DNA of 64,000 nucleotides from Pseudomonas sp. JQ170C (GCF_035581345.1 NZ_CP141608.1:2138501-2202500), one strand, 5' to 3'. Positions 39,575-48,870 are shown, counted from the first letter of the stretch. Numbers and translations are program-made. Notes: generated from the sequence alone by a model not told the origin.

Positions 39575-42016
39575 TTAAAACTGCGGCGTGTACTTCACAG
39601 AAAACATGAAATTGCGCGGCTCGCCGAAGTTGTTGTTGCCACTGAGCTGGTTGTAGGCCGCCACGTAGTAGCGCTTGTCGAAGAGGTTTTTGCCATTGAG
39701 CGCCAGGCTCACTTCAGGTGTCAGCTGATACGCCACACGCGCATCCCACACGGCATAACCGGCTACATCGTAGGTGTGCTCGTAGCCCAGAGTGTGGGAC
39801 TGCGCGCTGAAGCCCAGGCCAGCACTGACCTTGCTCCAGTCACCCGGCAGCTGGTAATCGCTCCACACCCGCAGCATGTGCTTGGGCGTCCAAGTGCTGA
39901 AGACCTTGCCTTCGCTCTCCGGGTCATCCAGGTACTTGGTGGTGTTGTAGGTGTAGCCGGCGAACAGTTGCAGGCCGGTGAGGACTTCGCCGCTGATCTC
40001 GGCCTCGATGCCCTGGCTGCGCACCTTGCCGGACGCGGTGGAGCAGTACCAGTCGTCGCAGGCAAAGCCTGACGCCAGGTCCTGGGTCGCACGGTTTTCC
40101 TGGTCAAGGCGGAACACCGCCAGCGAGGTATTGACCCGCCCATCGAACAGTTCGCCCTTGATGCCCATCTCGTAGTTGCTGCCGATGATCGGCTTGAGCA
40201 CCGAGCCGCTGATGTTGCGTTCGGACTGCGGCACGAAGACGTCGGTGTAGCTGGCATACACGGCCCACTCGCGGCTCAGGTCATAGACGATGCCGACGTA
40301 AGGAGTGACCTCGCCGCTTTCGGTCATCTTGCTCTGTGGGTTGACCGAGGCGGCATGGGTGAAGGGAGCGTAGTTGGTGGAATCGTAGGTCTGGTCGAAC
40401 CAGCTCACGCGCGAGCCCAGCACCAGGGTCAACGGCTCGGCCAGCTTGACCCGCCAGCTGCCATACAGGCCTTTCTGGCGAACGTCATAGGCACTGCCGG
40501 TGCCACGACCACCGGGTTTGGCCAGCAGGCTGTCGTAGTCGATGTCTGGGCGGTGGTGATCGATATCGAAGATGCTGTCGTCGCTTGCATTGAAGGTGCG
40601 CGCCATCAGGTCATCGGTGGTCAGCTTGGAGTAGTTGCCGCCCAAGGTGACTTCCTGCTCAAGGCCGAAACCTTCAAAGCGACCGACCACGTTCATGTCC
40701 ACACCGACCTTGGTGGAGTCAAAGTCAGTTACCCAGTCGGCATAGGTGAGGCCGGTGCCGTCGAGCTCCAGGCCATCGCCGGTGGATTGCACGCGCTGGT
40801 GGGCCGAGGTGTTGGTCTCGCTCATGCGGACGGCGGCAACGCGAAACTTCCAGTCGTCGTTGAAGCGATGCTCCAGGTCGGCGTACAGGGTGGTGACGTC
40901 GATTTCCGAATGGTTCCAGCGCGACCCGGTGAAGGTCGAGCGCGATACATCCAGGGGGCTGCCGTCGGTGTAGCGGGGCAGGCCGCGCAGCATCGGCCGC
41001 GATTCTGCGTCGGAGCGGCTGACCGCCAGGCCCAGGGTGGTGTCTTCACGCAGGTCGAAGTCCAGGGCGCCGTAGAGCGAGTGGGTCTTGCTCCATTCGT
41101 AGTCGATGAACGAATCGCTCTGGTCCTCATCGGCCACAAAACGCCCGCGCACGGTGCCCGCGTCGTTCAGCGGGCCGCCGGCATCCAGTTGCAGGCCGTA
41201 GTGGTCCCAGCTGCCGGCCTTGCCGGTGAGGGTCACGGTCGGCGCGTGCTGGCCGCGCTTGCGTACCAGGTTGATCGCGCCGCCCGGGCTGCCGGTTCCT
41301 TGCAGCAGGCCCGAGGCGCCGCGCAGCACTTCCATGCGGTCGAAGAAGATCAGGTCTTGCGTGGCCCAGTTACCCAGCGAGTAGGTGTTGCGCGGAATCG
41401 GCACGCCGTCGTACTGCCAGTCATCGATCTGGAAGCCGCGCGAGTAGATGATCAAACCCGGGCCCACGCCTTGCAAGCCGACTAGGCCGGTGGTCTTGTT
41501 GACGGCGTCCTTGAGGTCGACGATGTCCTGGTCGTCCATCTGCTTGCGGGTCATGACCGAGACCGACTGGGGGATTTCCTTGAGGCTGTGGCTGCCCTTG
41601 CCGATGGTGGTCGCCCGTGCCGCGTAGGAGCCCGAGCCCTCGGTGGTGGCGTCCATGCCGCTGTCGTTGATGCTGGTGGCACCCAGCTCCAGGGCATCGC
41701 CGGCATCGATGGCCGGAAACACGCTGAAGTTGCCCTGGTCGGTCACCAGCAACTGCAGGCCGCTGCCGGCCAGGGCCGTCTGCATGGCCTGGGTGGCACT
41801 CATGCGGCCGCTGACGGCAGGCGCCCGCTTGCCCTGCACCAGCGCCGGGTCGAGCGACACGATGCGCCCGCTCTGGCTGGCGATGGCGTTGAGGGTGCTG
41901 GCCAGCGAAGCGACGGGCAGGTTGAAGCTCAGGGTCTGTTCCTGGGCGTGGGCAGCGCTGGCCAGCGTGGCCAGGGCCATGGCGACAGGCAGGGCATGGG
42001 ACCAAGGGTTGAGCAC
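39575..42016 (-). CDS. TonB-dependent ferric-siderophore receptor with STN signalling domain (FecA/FpvA-type)
   Basis: 813-aa outer-membrane receptor. A signal peptide (cleavage near AHAQE) is followed by an STN domain (about 30-115; FNLPVASLASTLNAIASQSGRIVSLDPALVQGKRA) that contacts the periplasmic part of FecR. Then come the plug (LKEIPQSVSVMTRKQMDDQDI, DRMEVLRGASGLLQGTGSPGGAINLVRKR) and the beta-barrel ending FMFSVKYTPQF. The STN domain and the FecI-FecR genes just upstream show cell-surface signalling: ferric-siderophore binding outside induces the receptor. The start is GTG behind GGGAGA. Cargo is probably a xenosiderophore, identity unknown. Confidence 0.92.
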   Translation of the reverse strand: MLNPWSHALPVAMALATLASAAHAQEQTLSFNLPVASLASTLNAIASQSGRIVSLDPALVQGKRAPAVSGRMSATQAMQTALAGSGLQLLVTDQGNFSVFPAIDAGDALELGATSINDSGMDATTEGSGSYAARATTIGKGSHSLKEIPQSVSVMTRKQMDDQDIVDLKDAVNKTTGLVGLQGVGPGLIIYSRGFQIDDWQYDGVPIPRNTYSLGNWATQDLIFFDRMEVLRGASGLLQGTGSPGGAINLVRKRGQHAPTVTLTGKAGSWDHYGLQLDAGGPLNDAGTVRGRFVADEDQSDSFIDYEWSKTHSLYGALDFDLREDTTLGLAVSRSDAESRPMLRGLPRYTDGSPLDVSRSTFTGSRWNHSEIDVTTLYADLEHRFNDDWKFRVAAVRMSETNTSAHQRVQSTGDGLELDGTGLTYADWVTDFDSTKVGVDMNVVGRFEGFGLEQEVTLGGNYSKLTTDDLMARTFNASDDSIFDIDHHRPDIDYDSLLAKPGGRGTGSAYDVRQKGLYGSWRVKLAEPLTLVLGSRVSWFDQTYDSTNYAPFTHAASVNPQSKMTESGEVTPYVGIVYDLSREWAVYASYTDVFVPQSERNISGSVLKPIIGSNYEMGIKGELFDGRVNTSLAVFRLDQENRATQDLASGFACDDWYCSTASGKVRSQGIEAEISGEVLTGLQLFAGYTYNTTKYLDDPESEGKVFSTWTPKHMLRVWSDYQLPGDWSKVSAGLGFSAQSHTLGYEHTYDVAGYAVWDARVAYQLTPEVSLALNGKNLFDKRYYVAAYNQLSGNNNFGEPRNFMFSVKYTPQF

Positions 42017-42110
42017 GGATTTCTCCCGATTGGATTGGCGTTGTCAGGAGATAGGTGCGACGAGAAATGAAAACCGGACACAAATACGAGTGATTTTCAT
42101 AAATATTTCT

Positions 42111-43088
42111 TCAAGACGGGTCTTTCGCTCGAATCAACGTCAGCCACGGACTGTAGTGCTCGATTCGCACCGGCAAGGTTTCGGCCAGGGCGGCGAAGGC
42201 GCGTTGTGGCTCGTCCAGCGGGAACACGCCTTGCACCCGTAGCCCGCGCACCTCGGGTTCGACCCGGACAAAGCCCCGGTAGTAGGGGCGCAGCGCCTCG
42301 ACCACCGCGTCGAGCGAGTCATCGAGCACATTCAGGCGCCCGTTGAGCCAGTCGGCACGATGCACCTCGTCGTTGCCCAATGCTTCAATTCGCTGGGGCA
42401 GCAGCAGGGCGGCCTGGCCTTCCTGCACGTCTTGCCCGGTGCCATCGAACAGGCTGGCGCGTACGCTGTGTTCAAGCACCACCAGCCGGGTCGCGCCGTC
42501 TTCCTGGCTGACCAGAAAGCGCGTGCCCAGGGCCCGCACGTCACCCTGGGCGGTGCGTACGCGCAATGGCCGCCGAGGGTCGCTGGCCACCTGGATCACC
42601 AGTTCGCCCTGGCGCAGGATCAGCAGCCGCTGCTGGACATCGAATTGCAGGTCGACGGCGCTGCCGGCATTGAGGCTCAGGCGGCTGCCATCGGCCAGGT
42701 TGAAGCTGCGTCGCTCGCCGCGCCCGGTGCGCAGGTCGGCCAGCAGCGCTTCGCCCATCTGGCTGCGTGCGCCCAGCCACAATCCGCCGCCCAGCACGCC
42801 GATGGCGGCAACGCTGCGCAGCAGGTCACGGCGGGTCGTGGTGGGTTGCAGTAACACCCGGCGTGCTTCTCCGGCCTGGCCCGGGGCGCGGCGGTCGAGG
42901 CTGCGCACGGTCTGGCAGGCGCCGCCCAGGCGGTCTTGCAGGCGCTTCCAGGCCTGGGCGTGGCTGGGGTCGCTGGCCAGCCATTGATCGAACTGTGCTT
43001 GCAGCGTGGCATCGGTGTTGCCGGCGCTCAAACGCACCATCCAGTCGATGGCGCCTTCGGCCGCCGGGTCCAGACGCGGCTGGTTCAT
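42111..43088 (-). CDS. FecR-type anti-sigma factor/signal transducer
   Basis: 325-aa inner-membrane protein. The cytoplasmic N-terminal domain (about 1-75; EGAIDWMVRLSAGNTDATLQAQFDQWLASDPSHAQAW, DUF4880-like) binds the sigma factor. A single membrane helix lies near residues 85-105 (VAAIGVLGGGLWLGA). The periplasmic FecR domain follows (LADGSRLSLNAGSAVDLQF) with a C-terminal STN-like segment (GVFPLDEPQRAFAALAETL). It overlaps the sigma factor gene by 4 nt and is followed by the receptor gene. It transmits receptor occupancy to the sigma factor. Confidence 0.92.
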   Translation of the reverse strand: MNQPRLDPAAEGAIDWMVRLSAGNTDATLQAQFDQWLASDPSHAQAWKRLQDRLGGACQTVRSLDRRAPGQAGEARRVLLQPTTTRRDLLRSVAAIGVLGGGLWLGARSQMGEALLADLRTGRGERRSFNLADGSRLSLNAGSAVDLQFDVQQRLLILRQGELVIQVASDPRRPLRVRTAQGDVRALGTRFLVSQEDGATRLVVLEHSVRASLFDGTGQDVQEGQAALLLPQRIEALGNDEVHRADWLNGRLNVLDDSLDAVVEALRPYYRGFVRVEPEVRGLRVQGVFPLDEPQRAFAALAETLPVRIEHYSPWLTLIRAKDPS

Positions 43089-43591
43089 GGTGCCAGCTCG
43101 CTCAGGTAGCACTGCTGCAAGGCCTGCTTCATGTAGCGGCTCACCGTGCGCTCGGAGAGTTCGAGCTTGCGCGCGATGTCCACATAGCTCAGGCCGTCGA
43201 GCTGGCTGTAGAGGAAGGTGGCCTTGACGATGGTCGGCAAGCCGTCGAGCACCTGGTCGATGGTCACCAGCGCTTCGATCAGCAGCAGTTGCTCTTCCGG
43301 GGAAGGTGACAGCGGCTCCGGCAGTGCCGACAAGCGCTCAAGGTAGGCCAGCTCCAGTTGCCGGCGACGGTGGCGGTCGAAGATCAGGCGCCGGGCGATG
43401 GTCGAGAGGTAGGCACGCGGCTGCTGGATGCTCTCCGGGTCGACCCGGGCAGCGAGCATCTGGCAAAAGGTTTCGGCGGCGGTGTCTTCGGCGTCGGCGC
43501 GATTGCGCAGGCGTTTATGGATGTGCTGCAGGAGCCACCGGTGATGGTCGCTGAAGAAAAAGCCCAGCTTGCGGGTCGACGGGGTATGCAC
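43085..43591 (-). CDS. FecI-type ECF sigma factor
   Basis: 168-aa extracytoplasmic-function sigma factor. Region 2 is at about 15-75 (FFSDHHRWLLQHIHKRLRNRADAEDTAAETFCQML, AYLSTIARRLIFDRHRR) and region 4 at about 105-160 (LPTIVKATFLYSQLDGLSYVDIARKLELSERTVSRYMKQAL). The start is GTG with a poor ribosome site. A Fur-box-like sequence lies just upstream, fitting iron repression. It directs transcription of the TonB receptor gene when FecR releases it. Confidence 0.92.
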   Translation of the reverse strand: MHTPSTRKLGFFFSDHHRWLLQHIHKRLRNRADAEDTAAETFCQMLAARVDPESIQQPRAYLSTIARRLIFDRHRRRQLELAYLERLSALPEPLSPSPEEQLLLIEALVTIDQVLDGLPTIVKATFLYSQLDGLSYVDIARKLELSERTVSRYMKQALQQCYLSELAP

Positions 43592-43613
43592 CGGTTGGTT
43601 GTCCAGACGTTAG

Positions 43614-43632
43614 TGTGAATCGTTCTCAATGC
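43614..43632. promoter_or_regulatory. Candidate Fur box upstream of the fecI-like gene
   Basis: GAATCGTTCTCAATG within a 19-bp stretch resembles the GATAATGATTCTCAATT-type Fur site and is placed 23-41 bp before the sigma gene start. Confidence 0.5.
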
Positions 43633-43682
43633 TACCTGTCTCTGGTCTGACAGCGCAATTACTCGATTCTCACAAAGACGAA

Positions 43683-43700
43683 GGGCCGCATCAGCGGCCC
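43683..43700 (-). terminator. Likely terminator hairpin after the ndh-like gene
   Basis: GGGCCGC/GCGGCCC stem with a 4-nt loop, followed on the minus strand by TTCGTCTTTG. The T-run is weak. Confidence 0.5.
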
Positions 43701-43713
43701 CTCGGGATGTACA

Positions 43714-44916
43714 TCAGGCAATCGGGATCAGCGGGTCGGCGGCAGCCAGGGCGGCGCTGCGGTCGGCGGCGGGCGGGTAGATCCAGGTGGTGTTGATCTG
43801 GGTCTTGAGTTCCTTGGCCTCTTTCTGCAGCAACTTGACCTGGCGGTCCCAGCCTTCGGTGTACACCGCGCCCCAGGCGCCCAGGTCCAGGCAGGTGACG
43901 TACTTGGGTTGGCGGTACGGGGTCGGGTCGACACCGATCAGGTCGGCGGCCACGTTATTGCCGCTGTGGCGGCCCAGGACAATGGCGTGCTGGCACGACA
44001 TCACGGCGAAATTGCCCAGGTCGTCGGTGGCGGCGTACGCCACGTCACCGGTGGCATAGACATGCTCCTGGCCCTTGACCTTGAGGTTGCGGTCCACATG
44101 CAGGCGGCCCTGGGGGTCGCGTTCGGCCGGCACCTGTGCGGTCAGGGCGCTGGCGCGCACACCCACCGTCCAGATCACGGTGTTGGCGTCGATGCGCTGG
44201 CCGTCGGCGAGGGTGACGCCGTTGGCATCCACCGACGCCACCGAGGCATTGACCCGCCACTCTACGCCCAGGGCCTCACAGGCTTCGATGATCGCCGGGC
44301 TGATGCCTTCACCCAGTGCCGCGCCGATCTTCGCGCCACGGTCGACGATGATCACCCGCACAGCGGCGTCGGCGCCGAGGATGGCGCGCAGGCGGCCAGG
44401 CATCTCGGTGGCGGTTTCAATCCCGGTGAACCCGCCACCGGCGACCACCACCGTGTTGCGTGCCGGCGAGTCGGGCAGGCTGGCCAGGGACTTGAGGTGC
44501 TGCTCAAGGCGCGCCGCCGACTCGATCTGGTCGACGTCGAAGGCATGCTCGTGGATGCCATCAAGGTCAGGGCGGAACACACCGCTGCCCGCCGCCATCA
44601 CCAGGCGGTCGTAACTGAGGGTGCTGCGCTGGCCGTTGGCGTCGGTGTAGCTGACGCGCTTGCCGGCCACGTCGATTTCATCGGCGGCGCCCTGGATGAA
44701 GTTGACCCCCACCGCGTTGAACAGGTCGGTCAGCGGGGCTTTCATCTGGTGCACACCCGGCTCGTAGAAGCGTGGGCGAATGCGCAGTTCCGCTTGCGGC
44801 GCCAGGACGCTGATGGCGACATCGCTGCGGCCATGTTGATCCAGCAGGCGGGCCGCGCTCAAGGCGCTCCAGACACCACCAAAACCTGCGCCGACAATCA
44901 GAATGTGCTGGTTCAT
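43714..44916 (-). CDS. Type II NADH dehydrogenase-like FAD oxidoreductase
   Basis: 400-aa single-subunit pyridine-nucleotide:quinone oxidoreductase. The FAD dinucleotide fold is N-terminal (HILIVGAGFGGVWSALSAARLL) and the NADH fold central (NTVVVAGGGFTGIETATEMPGRLRA). The conserved late FAD motif is HVYATGDVAYA. It lacks an obvious C-terminal membrane helix, though an amphipathic segment is possible. Ndh-II oxidises NADH without proton pumping. GGAG precedes ATG 44916. It is divergent from an Rrf2 regulator with a strong palindrome in between, so it is likely regulated by a redox or Fe-S signal. It could also be a ferredoxin/nitric-oxide-type reductase of the same fold. Confidence 0.82.
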   Translation of the reverse strand: MNQHILIVGAGFGGVWSALSAARLLDQHGRSDVAISVLAPQAELRIRPRFYEPGVHQMKAPLTDLFNAVGVNFIQGAADEIDVAGKRVSYTDANGQRSTLSYDRLVMAAGSGVFRPDLDGIHEHAFDVDQIESAARLEQHLKSLASLPDSPARNTVVVAGGGFTGIETATEMPGRLRAILGADAAVRVIIVDRGAKIGAALGEGISPAIIEACEALGVEWRVNASVASVDANGVTLADGQRIDANTVIWTVGVRASALTAQVPAERDPQGRLHVDRNLKVKGQEHVYATGDVAYAATDDLGNFAVMSCQHAIVLGRHSGNNVAADLIGVDPTPYRQPKYVTCLDLGAWGAVYTEGWDRQVKLLQKEAKELKTQINTTWIYPPAADRSAALAAADPLIPIA

Positions 44917-44982
44917 TTGCTGCTCCACATAAAAGAGATTGTTGTTTGCGGCCTTGAAGGAAGGGTTCCATCAGCGCCGAAC

Positions 44983-45007
44983 AACTACGACTGTATTGAT
45001 CGTAGTT
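44983..45007. promoter_or_regulatory. Candidate Rrf2 operator, 25-bp palindrome
   Basis: AACTACGA, nine bases, TCGTAGTT: a perfect 8+8 dyad between the ndh-like gene (start 44916) and the Rrf2 gene (start 45215). Confidence 0.6.
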
Positions 45008-45214
45008 TGATTGTGCAAGGAATTTTTCCTGTCGATCCACCGAGTGATCCGGGTAACCTTGCCTGCGGACCGCTCTGTTTCTGGTATCTGGCGCAGAATG
45101 TAGCGCTTGTGGGCGGGGTGGGAAGCCGATGAACGGCCGTTCCGGCAGACAGCTGGAGCCCGTGAAGGCGCTAAACGCTGTTAGCATATGCGACAAAGTT
45201 AGTCGGAGATTGTC

Positions 45215-45757
45215 ATGTCACTGTACAGCGCCGGGGTGGAGTACGGCATCCACTGCCTGGCCTTTTTGGTCGATGAACGCGGCGACAGCCGGGAAGCCAG
45301 CGTGCGTGACCTGGCCGAACTGCAAGGCGTACCCCAGGAGTACCTGGCCAAGGTCTTCACCAAACTGGCCAAGGCCGGGCTGGTGGCTGCCACCGAAGGG
45401 GTGCGTGGCGGCTTCAGGCTCGCCCGGCCTGCCGACGAAATCACCGTGCTGGACATCGTCACCGCCATCGACGGGCGCAAGATGATTTTCGAGTGCCGGG
45501 ATGTGCGTGATCGTTGTGCGTTGTTCGAGGGTTCGCCACCGAGCTGGGCGCAGGAGGGGACCTGCTCCATTCATGCGGTGATGCTCACGGCGCAGAAACG
45601 GATGGAAGAGGCGCTTGCCCAGCAGACCATCCTCGACATCGCGCGGCGCGTAGGCCGCAAGGCGCCGGCGGCGTTTACCGAGCAACTGGCGAACTGGATG
45701 AGCGACCGGCGTGCAGGCAAGGCCGGGGATATTGCAGTCGTTGATATTTCCGATTGA
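45215..45757 (+). CDS. Rrf2-family transcriptional regulator (Fe-S sensor type)
   Basis: 180-aa regulator with an N-terminal winged helix (about 1-75; YGIHCLAFLVDERG, QGVPQEYLAKVFTKLAKAGLVAATEGVRGGFRLAR) and three cysteines (Cys94, Cys101, Cys117: FECRDVRDRC, GTCSIH). These are spaced like the [Fe-S] ligands of NsrR/RsrR/IscR-type proteins. It probably senses nitric oxide, redox state or Fe-S status. GGAG precedes the ATG. The divergent ndh-like gene and the intervening palindrome suggest it represses that gene. The last codons run straight into a REP pair. Confidence 0.88.
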   Translation: MSLYSAGVEYGIHCLAFLVDERGDSREASVRDLAELQGVPQEYLAKVFTKLAKAGLVAATEGVRGGFRLARPADEITVLDIVTAIDGRKMIFECRDVRDRCALFEGSPPSWAQEGTCSIHAVMLTAQKRMEEALAQQTILDIARRVGRKAPAAFTEQLANWMSDRRAGKAGDIAVVDISD

Positions 45758-45805
45758 TCGCGGGGCAAGCCCGCTCCTACGGTAGGAGCGGGCTTGCCCC
45801 GCGAT
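45757..45805. repeat. REP pair, inverted
   Basis: Two head-to-head REPs starting at the stop codon of the Rrf2 gene (its final A is shared), before the convergent hydrolase gene. Confidence 0.93.
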
Positions 45806-45816
45806 GAAACTGAACG

Positions 45817-46431
45817 CTACCGCGCCGTCCCGTTTCGCGGCTTGTAAAACAGAAACTCCCCCGTCTCGGTCGTCTTCACATACGCCCGCGCCCAATCCGG
45901 CTTGACGTTGCGGTCATGAAAATACAGCGCCCCGTGGGTGCGATCGTCCAACTGCCGGTTCAGCGCCTTGCGCGCAATTTCCTTGGCAATGGCGTAGCGC
46001 GCCTCCTCCTGGACCGCGTCGGAGCGCCCGTCACACCACCAGGAAAACTGGCAGTTGCCGGTTTCCTTACCCTGCTTGACCACCCCACAAACGGTGTCCG
46101 GGAACCCCTCATGGCCCAGGCGGTTCATCACCACACTGGCCACCGCTTCCATGTCCCGTGCCTGACCGCCCTTGGATTCCCAATAGATGCTGCGCGCCAT
46201 GCAGGTGATCGCGTCGTCCAGTGCCGCCTGGCCTGCCGGGTCCACGGCCTGGACTTCGGTCTGGGTAATGGCCTTGCCCTTGGGCGCCGGCGCTGCATCG
46301 GGCTGGTCGGCCGCCTTGTGCTCCAGCACTTCGGCTTTTTCTTCGGCCACCTGGGCCTTGGGTTCGGCGGCGAGCGCCGAGGGCCCTGCGAGGGTCAGGA
46401 AAAGGCAGGTTACAATCGTTAGCAGGCGCAT
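45817..46431 (-). CDS. SleB-type cell wall hydrolase (Hydrolase_2)
   Basis: 204-aa exported protein. A signal peptide of 21 residues (ends SALAA) is followed by a Lys/Glu/Ala/Pro-rich linker to about residue 65. The SleB/CwlJ lytic domain then has CMARSIYWESKGGQARDMEAVASVVMNRL (catalytic Glu in the YWES segment), TVCGVVKQ, CQFSWWCDG and GALYFHD. It would cleave peptidoglycan glycan strands in the periplasm. It is a single gene convergent with Rrf2 and divergent from the CAP-domain gene. Confidence 0.85.
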   Translation of the reverse strand: MRLLTIVTCLFLTLAGPSALAAEPKAQVAEEKAEVLEHKAADQPDAAPAPKGKAITQTEVQAVDPAGQAALDDAITCMARSIYWESKGGQARDMEAVASVVMNRLGHEGFPDTVCGVVKQGKETGNCQFSWWCDGRSDAVQEEARYAIAKEIARKALNRQLDDRTHGALYFHDRNVKPDWARAYVKTTETGEFLFYKPRNGTAR

Positions 46432-46567
46432 GGTCGGGCCCTTGGGTGGCGGGGACGGAGATGACTTCCCGTTACAAGGTCGACCGCACGGCGCTCAAAA
46501 CATTCCAGCTGTTCGACGACGGGCGACATCGCGCATCATGGGCGCCGTCCGTTCAAGGGAGATTTGC

Positions 46568-47419
46568 ATGCGCGTCCTGTCATCCGTTCTGCGTCTATCC
46601 AGCCTGACCCTGGCCCTGGCGATCGCCACGGCGGCCCAGGCCAGCGAGCCGTCGCAATTGATCGACTCGATCAACAGTTACCGCAGCCAGGCCCAGCGCT
46701 GCGGCGGCCAGGCCTCGCTGGAGTTGCCGCCGCTGGCCAGCGACCCGCGCCTGGTGCTGCCGGCCACCGGCACGGTGGATTTGCGCGAGGCGCTGGCCCA
46801 GGCCACGTACCCGATGGTCAACGTCCAGGCCATTACCCTCAACGGCCCCCGGGATGCCCAGGCGGCGATGAAGGCCGTGCAGGAAAGCTTCTGCCAGGTG
46901 GTGCTCGATCCGCAGTTCGTCGATATCGGCGTCAGCCAGCAAGACCGCGACTGGCGCATTGTCCTGGCGCGGCCGTTGCTGGCCGGGCGCTTGGGTGACT
47001 GGCAGGCCGAAGGCCAGGTGCTCCTGCAGATGATCAACGCCGCCCGCGGCCAACAGCGCCAGTGCGGCACCCAGGCGTTTGCCGCCACCGCGCCGCTGGC
47101 CTGGAACGCGACCCTGGCCGGTGCCGCCGAATCCCATACCCGGGCCATGGCCAACCAGAACTTCCTCGACCATATCGACCGTGATGGCCGCACCCCGGGC
47201 GACCGGGCCGAGCTGGCCGGCTACGCCGGGCAGCAGACCGGCGAAAACATCGCTGCCGGCCAGGACACCCCGCGCAAGGTGGTCGATGGTTGGCTGGCCA
47301 GCCCCGGCCACTGCGCCAACCTCATGAACCCGCAGTACAGCGAGCTGGGCGCCGCCTATGCGGTCGATCCCAAAAGCGATGCCGGGATCTACTGGACCGC
47401 GATGTTCGGCGCGCCGTAA
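46568..47419 (+). CDS. Secreted CAP-domain (SCP/PR1-like) protein
   Basis: 283-aa exported protein with a signal peptide (ends TAAQAS). The N-terminal ~130 residues repeat a helical SINSYRSQAQRCGG motif. The C-terminal CAP domain has the tetrad pattern ESHTRAMANQNFLDHIDRDGRTPGDR (His), GENIAAG (Glu) and ASPGHCANLMNPQYSELGAAY (second His). Bacterial CAP proteins are secreted or periplasmic and of mostly unknown role. The duplicate SINSYR and MINAARGQQRQCG motifs suggest an ancient internal duplication in which only the second half keeps the CAP residues. Confidence 0.85.
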   Translation: MRVLSSVLRLSSLTLALAIATAAQASEPSQLIDSINSYRSQAQRCGGQASLELPPLASDPRLVLPATGTVDLREALAQATYPMVNVQAITLNGPRDAQAAMKAVQESFCQVVLDPQFVDIGVSQQDRDWRIVLARPLLAGRLGDWQAEGQVLLQMINAARGQQRQCGTQAFAATAPLAWNATLAGAAESHTRAMANQNFLDHIDRDGRTPGDRAELAGYAGQQTGENIAAGQDTPRKVVDGWLASPGHCANLMNPQYSELGAAYAVDPKSDAGIYWTAMFGAP

Positions 47420-47424
47420 CGGCC

Positions 47425-48870
47425 TTAGCTGTAGTGCAGGTCGGTGCGCTTGAGCAGCTGCTTGCAGCGGTCAGACAGGTGCACCACGCGCAGGTGCTTG
47501 CCGTTGTTGCTGTAGCGCTCGCGCAATGTCTTGAGCGCTGCAATGGCTGAATAGTCGACAAAATTCAGGTGCTGGCAGTCCAGGGTGACCTGGGCCGGGT
47601 CGTTGGCCGGGTCGAACTGGTTGAGAAACGGCGTGGTCGAGGCAAAGAACAGCGTGCCGTGGACCCGGTACAGCTTGCTGCCGTCGCTCTCCAGGTGGCT
47701 GTCGGCGTACAGCTCGCGGGCTTGTTGCCAGGCAAAGTTGATCGCGGCGATGACAATGCCGATCAGCACCGCCGTGGCCAGGTCCGTGAACACCGTCACC
47801 ACCGTCACCGCGATGATCGCCAGCATGTCGTGGGTCGGCACCTTGTGCAGCACCCGCAGCGAGGCCCAGGAGAAGGTCTGTTGCGACACCACGAACATCA
47901 CCCCCACCAGTGCCGCCAGGGGAATGCGCTCGATCAGCGGCGAGAGGAACAGCACGAACAACAGAATCATCACACCCGCAACCACGCCCGAGAGCCGGCC
48001 ACGTCCGCCGGAGCTGAGGTTGATGGCCGTCTGGCCGATCATCGCGCAACCGCCCATGCCACCGAACATGCCGGAGGTCATGTTGGCCACGCCCAGGGCC
48101 ACGCACTCGCGGTTGGGGTAGCCGCGGGTCTCGGTGATTTCATCGGTGAGGTTGAGGGTCAGCAGGGTTTCCAGCAGCCCCACCAGGGCCATGAGCAGTG
48201 CGTAGGGGGCGATGATGCGTAGGGTGTCGAGGTTCCACGGGATGTCTGGCCAGCTCAGCTGCGGCAGGCCACCGGCGATATGGGCCAGGTCCCCCAGGGT
48301 GCGGGTGGGCAGGTCGAGCAGGTAGACCCCGGCGCCGACCGCCAGGATCGCCACCAGCGCGGGCGGCACACTGCGGGTCAGGCGCGGCAGCAGATAGACC
48401 ACCGCCATGGTCAGTGCCACCAGGCCGGCCATCATGTACAACGGCGAGCCACTGAGCCAGGCGCCGTCGTGCTTGAAGTGCTCGAGCTGGGCCAGGGCAA
48501 TGATGATCGCCAGGCCATTGACGAACCCCAGCATCACCGAATACGGCACCATGCGCACCAGCTTGCCCAGGCGCAGCACGCCGAAGGCGACCATGATCAG
48601 GCCGCCGAGCAACACCGTGGCCAGCAGGTACTGCACCCCGTGCTGCACCACCAGCGCGACGATGACCACCGCCATCGACCCCGCCGCCCCGGAAATCATC
48701 CCCGGCCGCCCGCCGAGCAAGGCGGTGAGGGTGCAGATGATGAACGCGCCATACAGCCCCATCAACGGATTGAGATGCGCCACCAGGGCAAAGGCGATGC
48801 ACTCGGGCACCAGGGCGAACGAGGTGGTGAGACCTGCCAGGACATCGGCGTGTATGGGGCGTGTTTTCAT
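47425..48870 (-). CDS. SulP-family anion transporter with STAS domain
   Basis: 481-aa inner-membrane carrier. The Sulfate_transp core (residues ~5-370) has PECIAFALVAHLNPLMGLYGAF, GAAGSMAVV, NMTSGMFGGMGGCAMIGQTAINLSSGGRGRLSG and about ten or more helices. A C-terminal STAS domain (~395-475) has DCQHLNFVDYSAIAALKTLRERY, with the Asp/Ser of the nucleotide-binding loop. SulP proteins carry sulfate, bicarbonate or dicarboxylates. The ATG at 48870 fits the family N-terminus. It is a single gene, 5 bp past the convergent CAP gene. Confidence 0.9.
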   Translation of the reverse strand: MKTRPIHADVLAGLTTSFALVPECIAFALVAHLNPLMGLYGAFIICTLTALLGGRPGMISGAAGSMAVVIVALVVQHGVQYLLATVLLGGLIMVAFGVLRLGKLVRMVPYSVMLGFVNGLAIIIALAQLEHFKHDGAWLSGSPLYMMAGLVALTMAVVYLLPRLTRSVPPALVAILAVGAGVYLLDLPTRTLGDLAHIAGGLPQLSWPDIPWNLDTLRIIAPYALLMALVGLLETLLTLNLTDEITETRGYPNRECVALGVANMTSGMFGGMGGCAMIGQTAINLSSGGRGRLSGVVAGVMILLFVLFLSPLIERIPLAALVGVMFVVSQQTFSWASLRVLHKVPTHDMLAIIAVTVVTVFTDLATAVLIGIVIAAINFAWQQARELYADSHLESDGSKLYRVHGTLFFASTTPFLNQFDPANDPAQVTLDCQHLNFVDYSAIAALKTLRERYSNNGKHLRVVHLSDRCKQLLKRTDLHYS

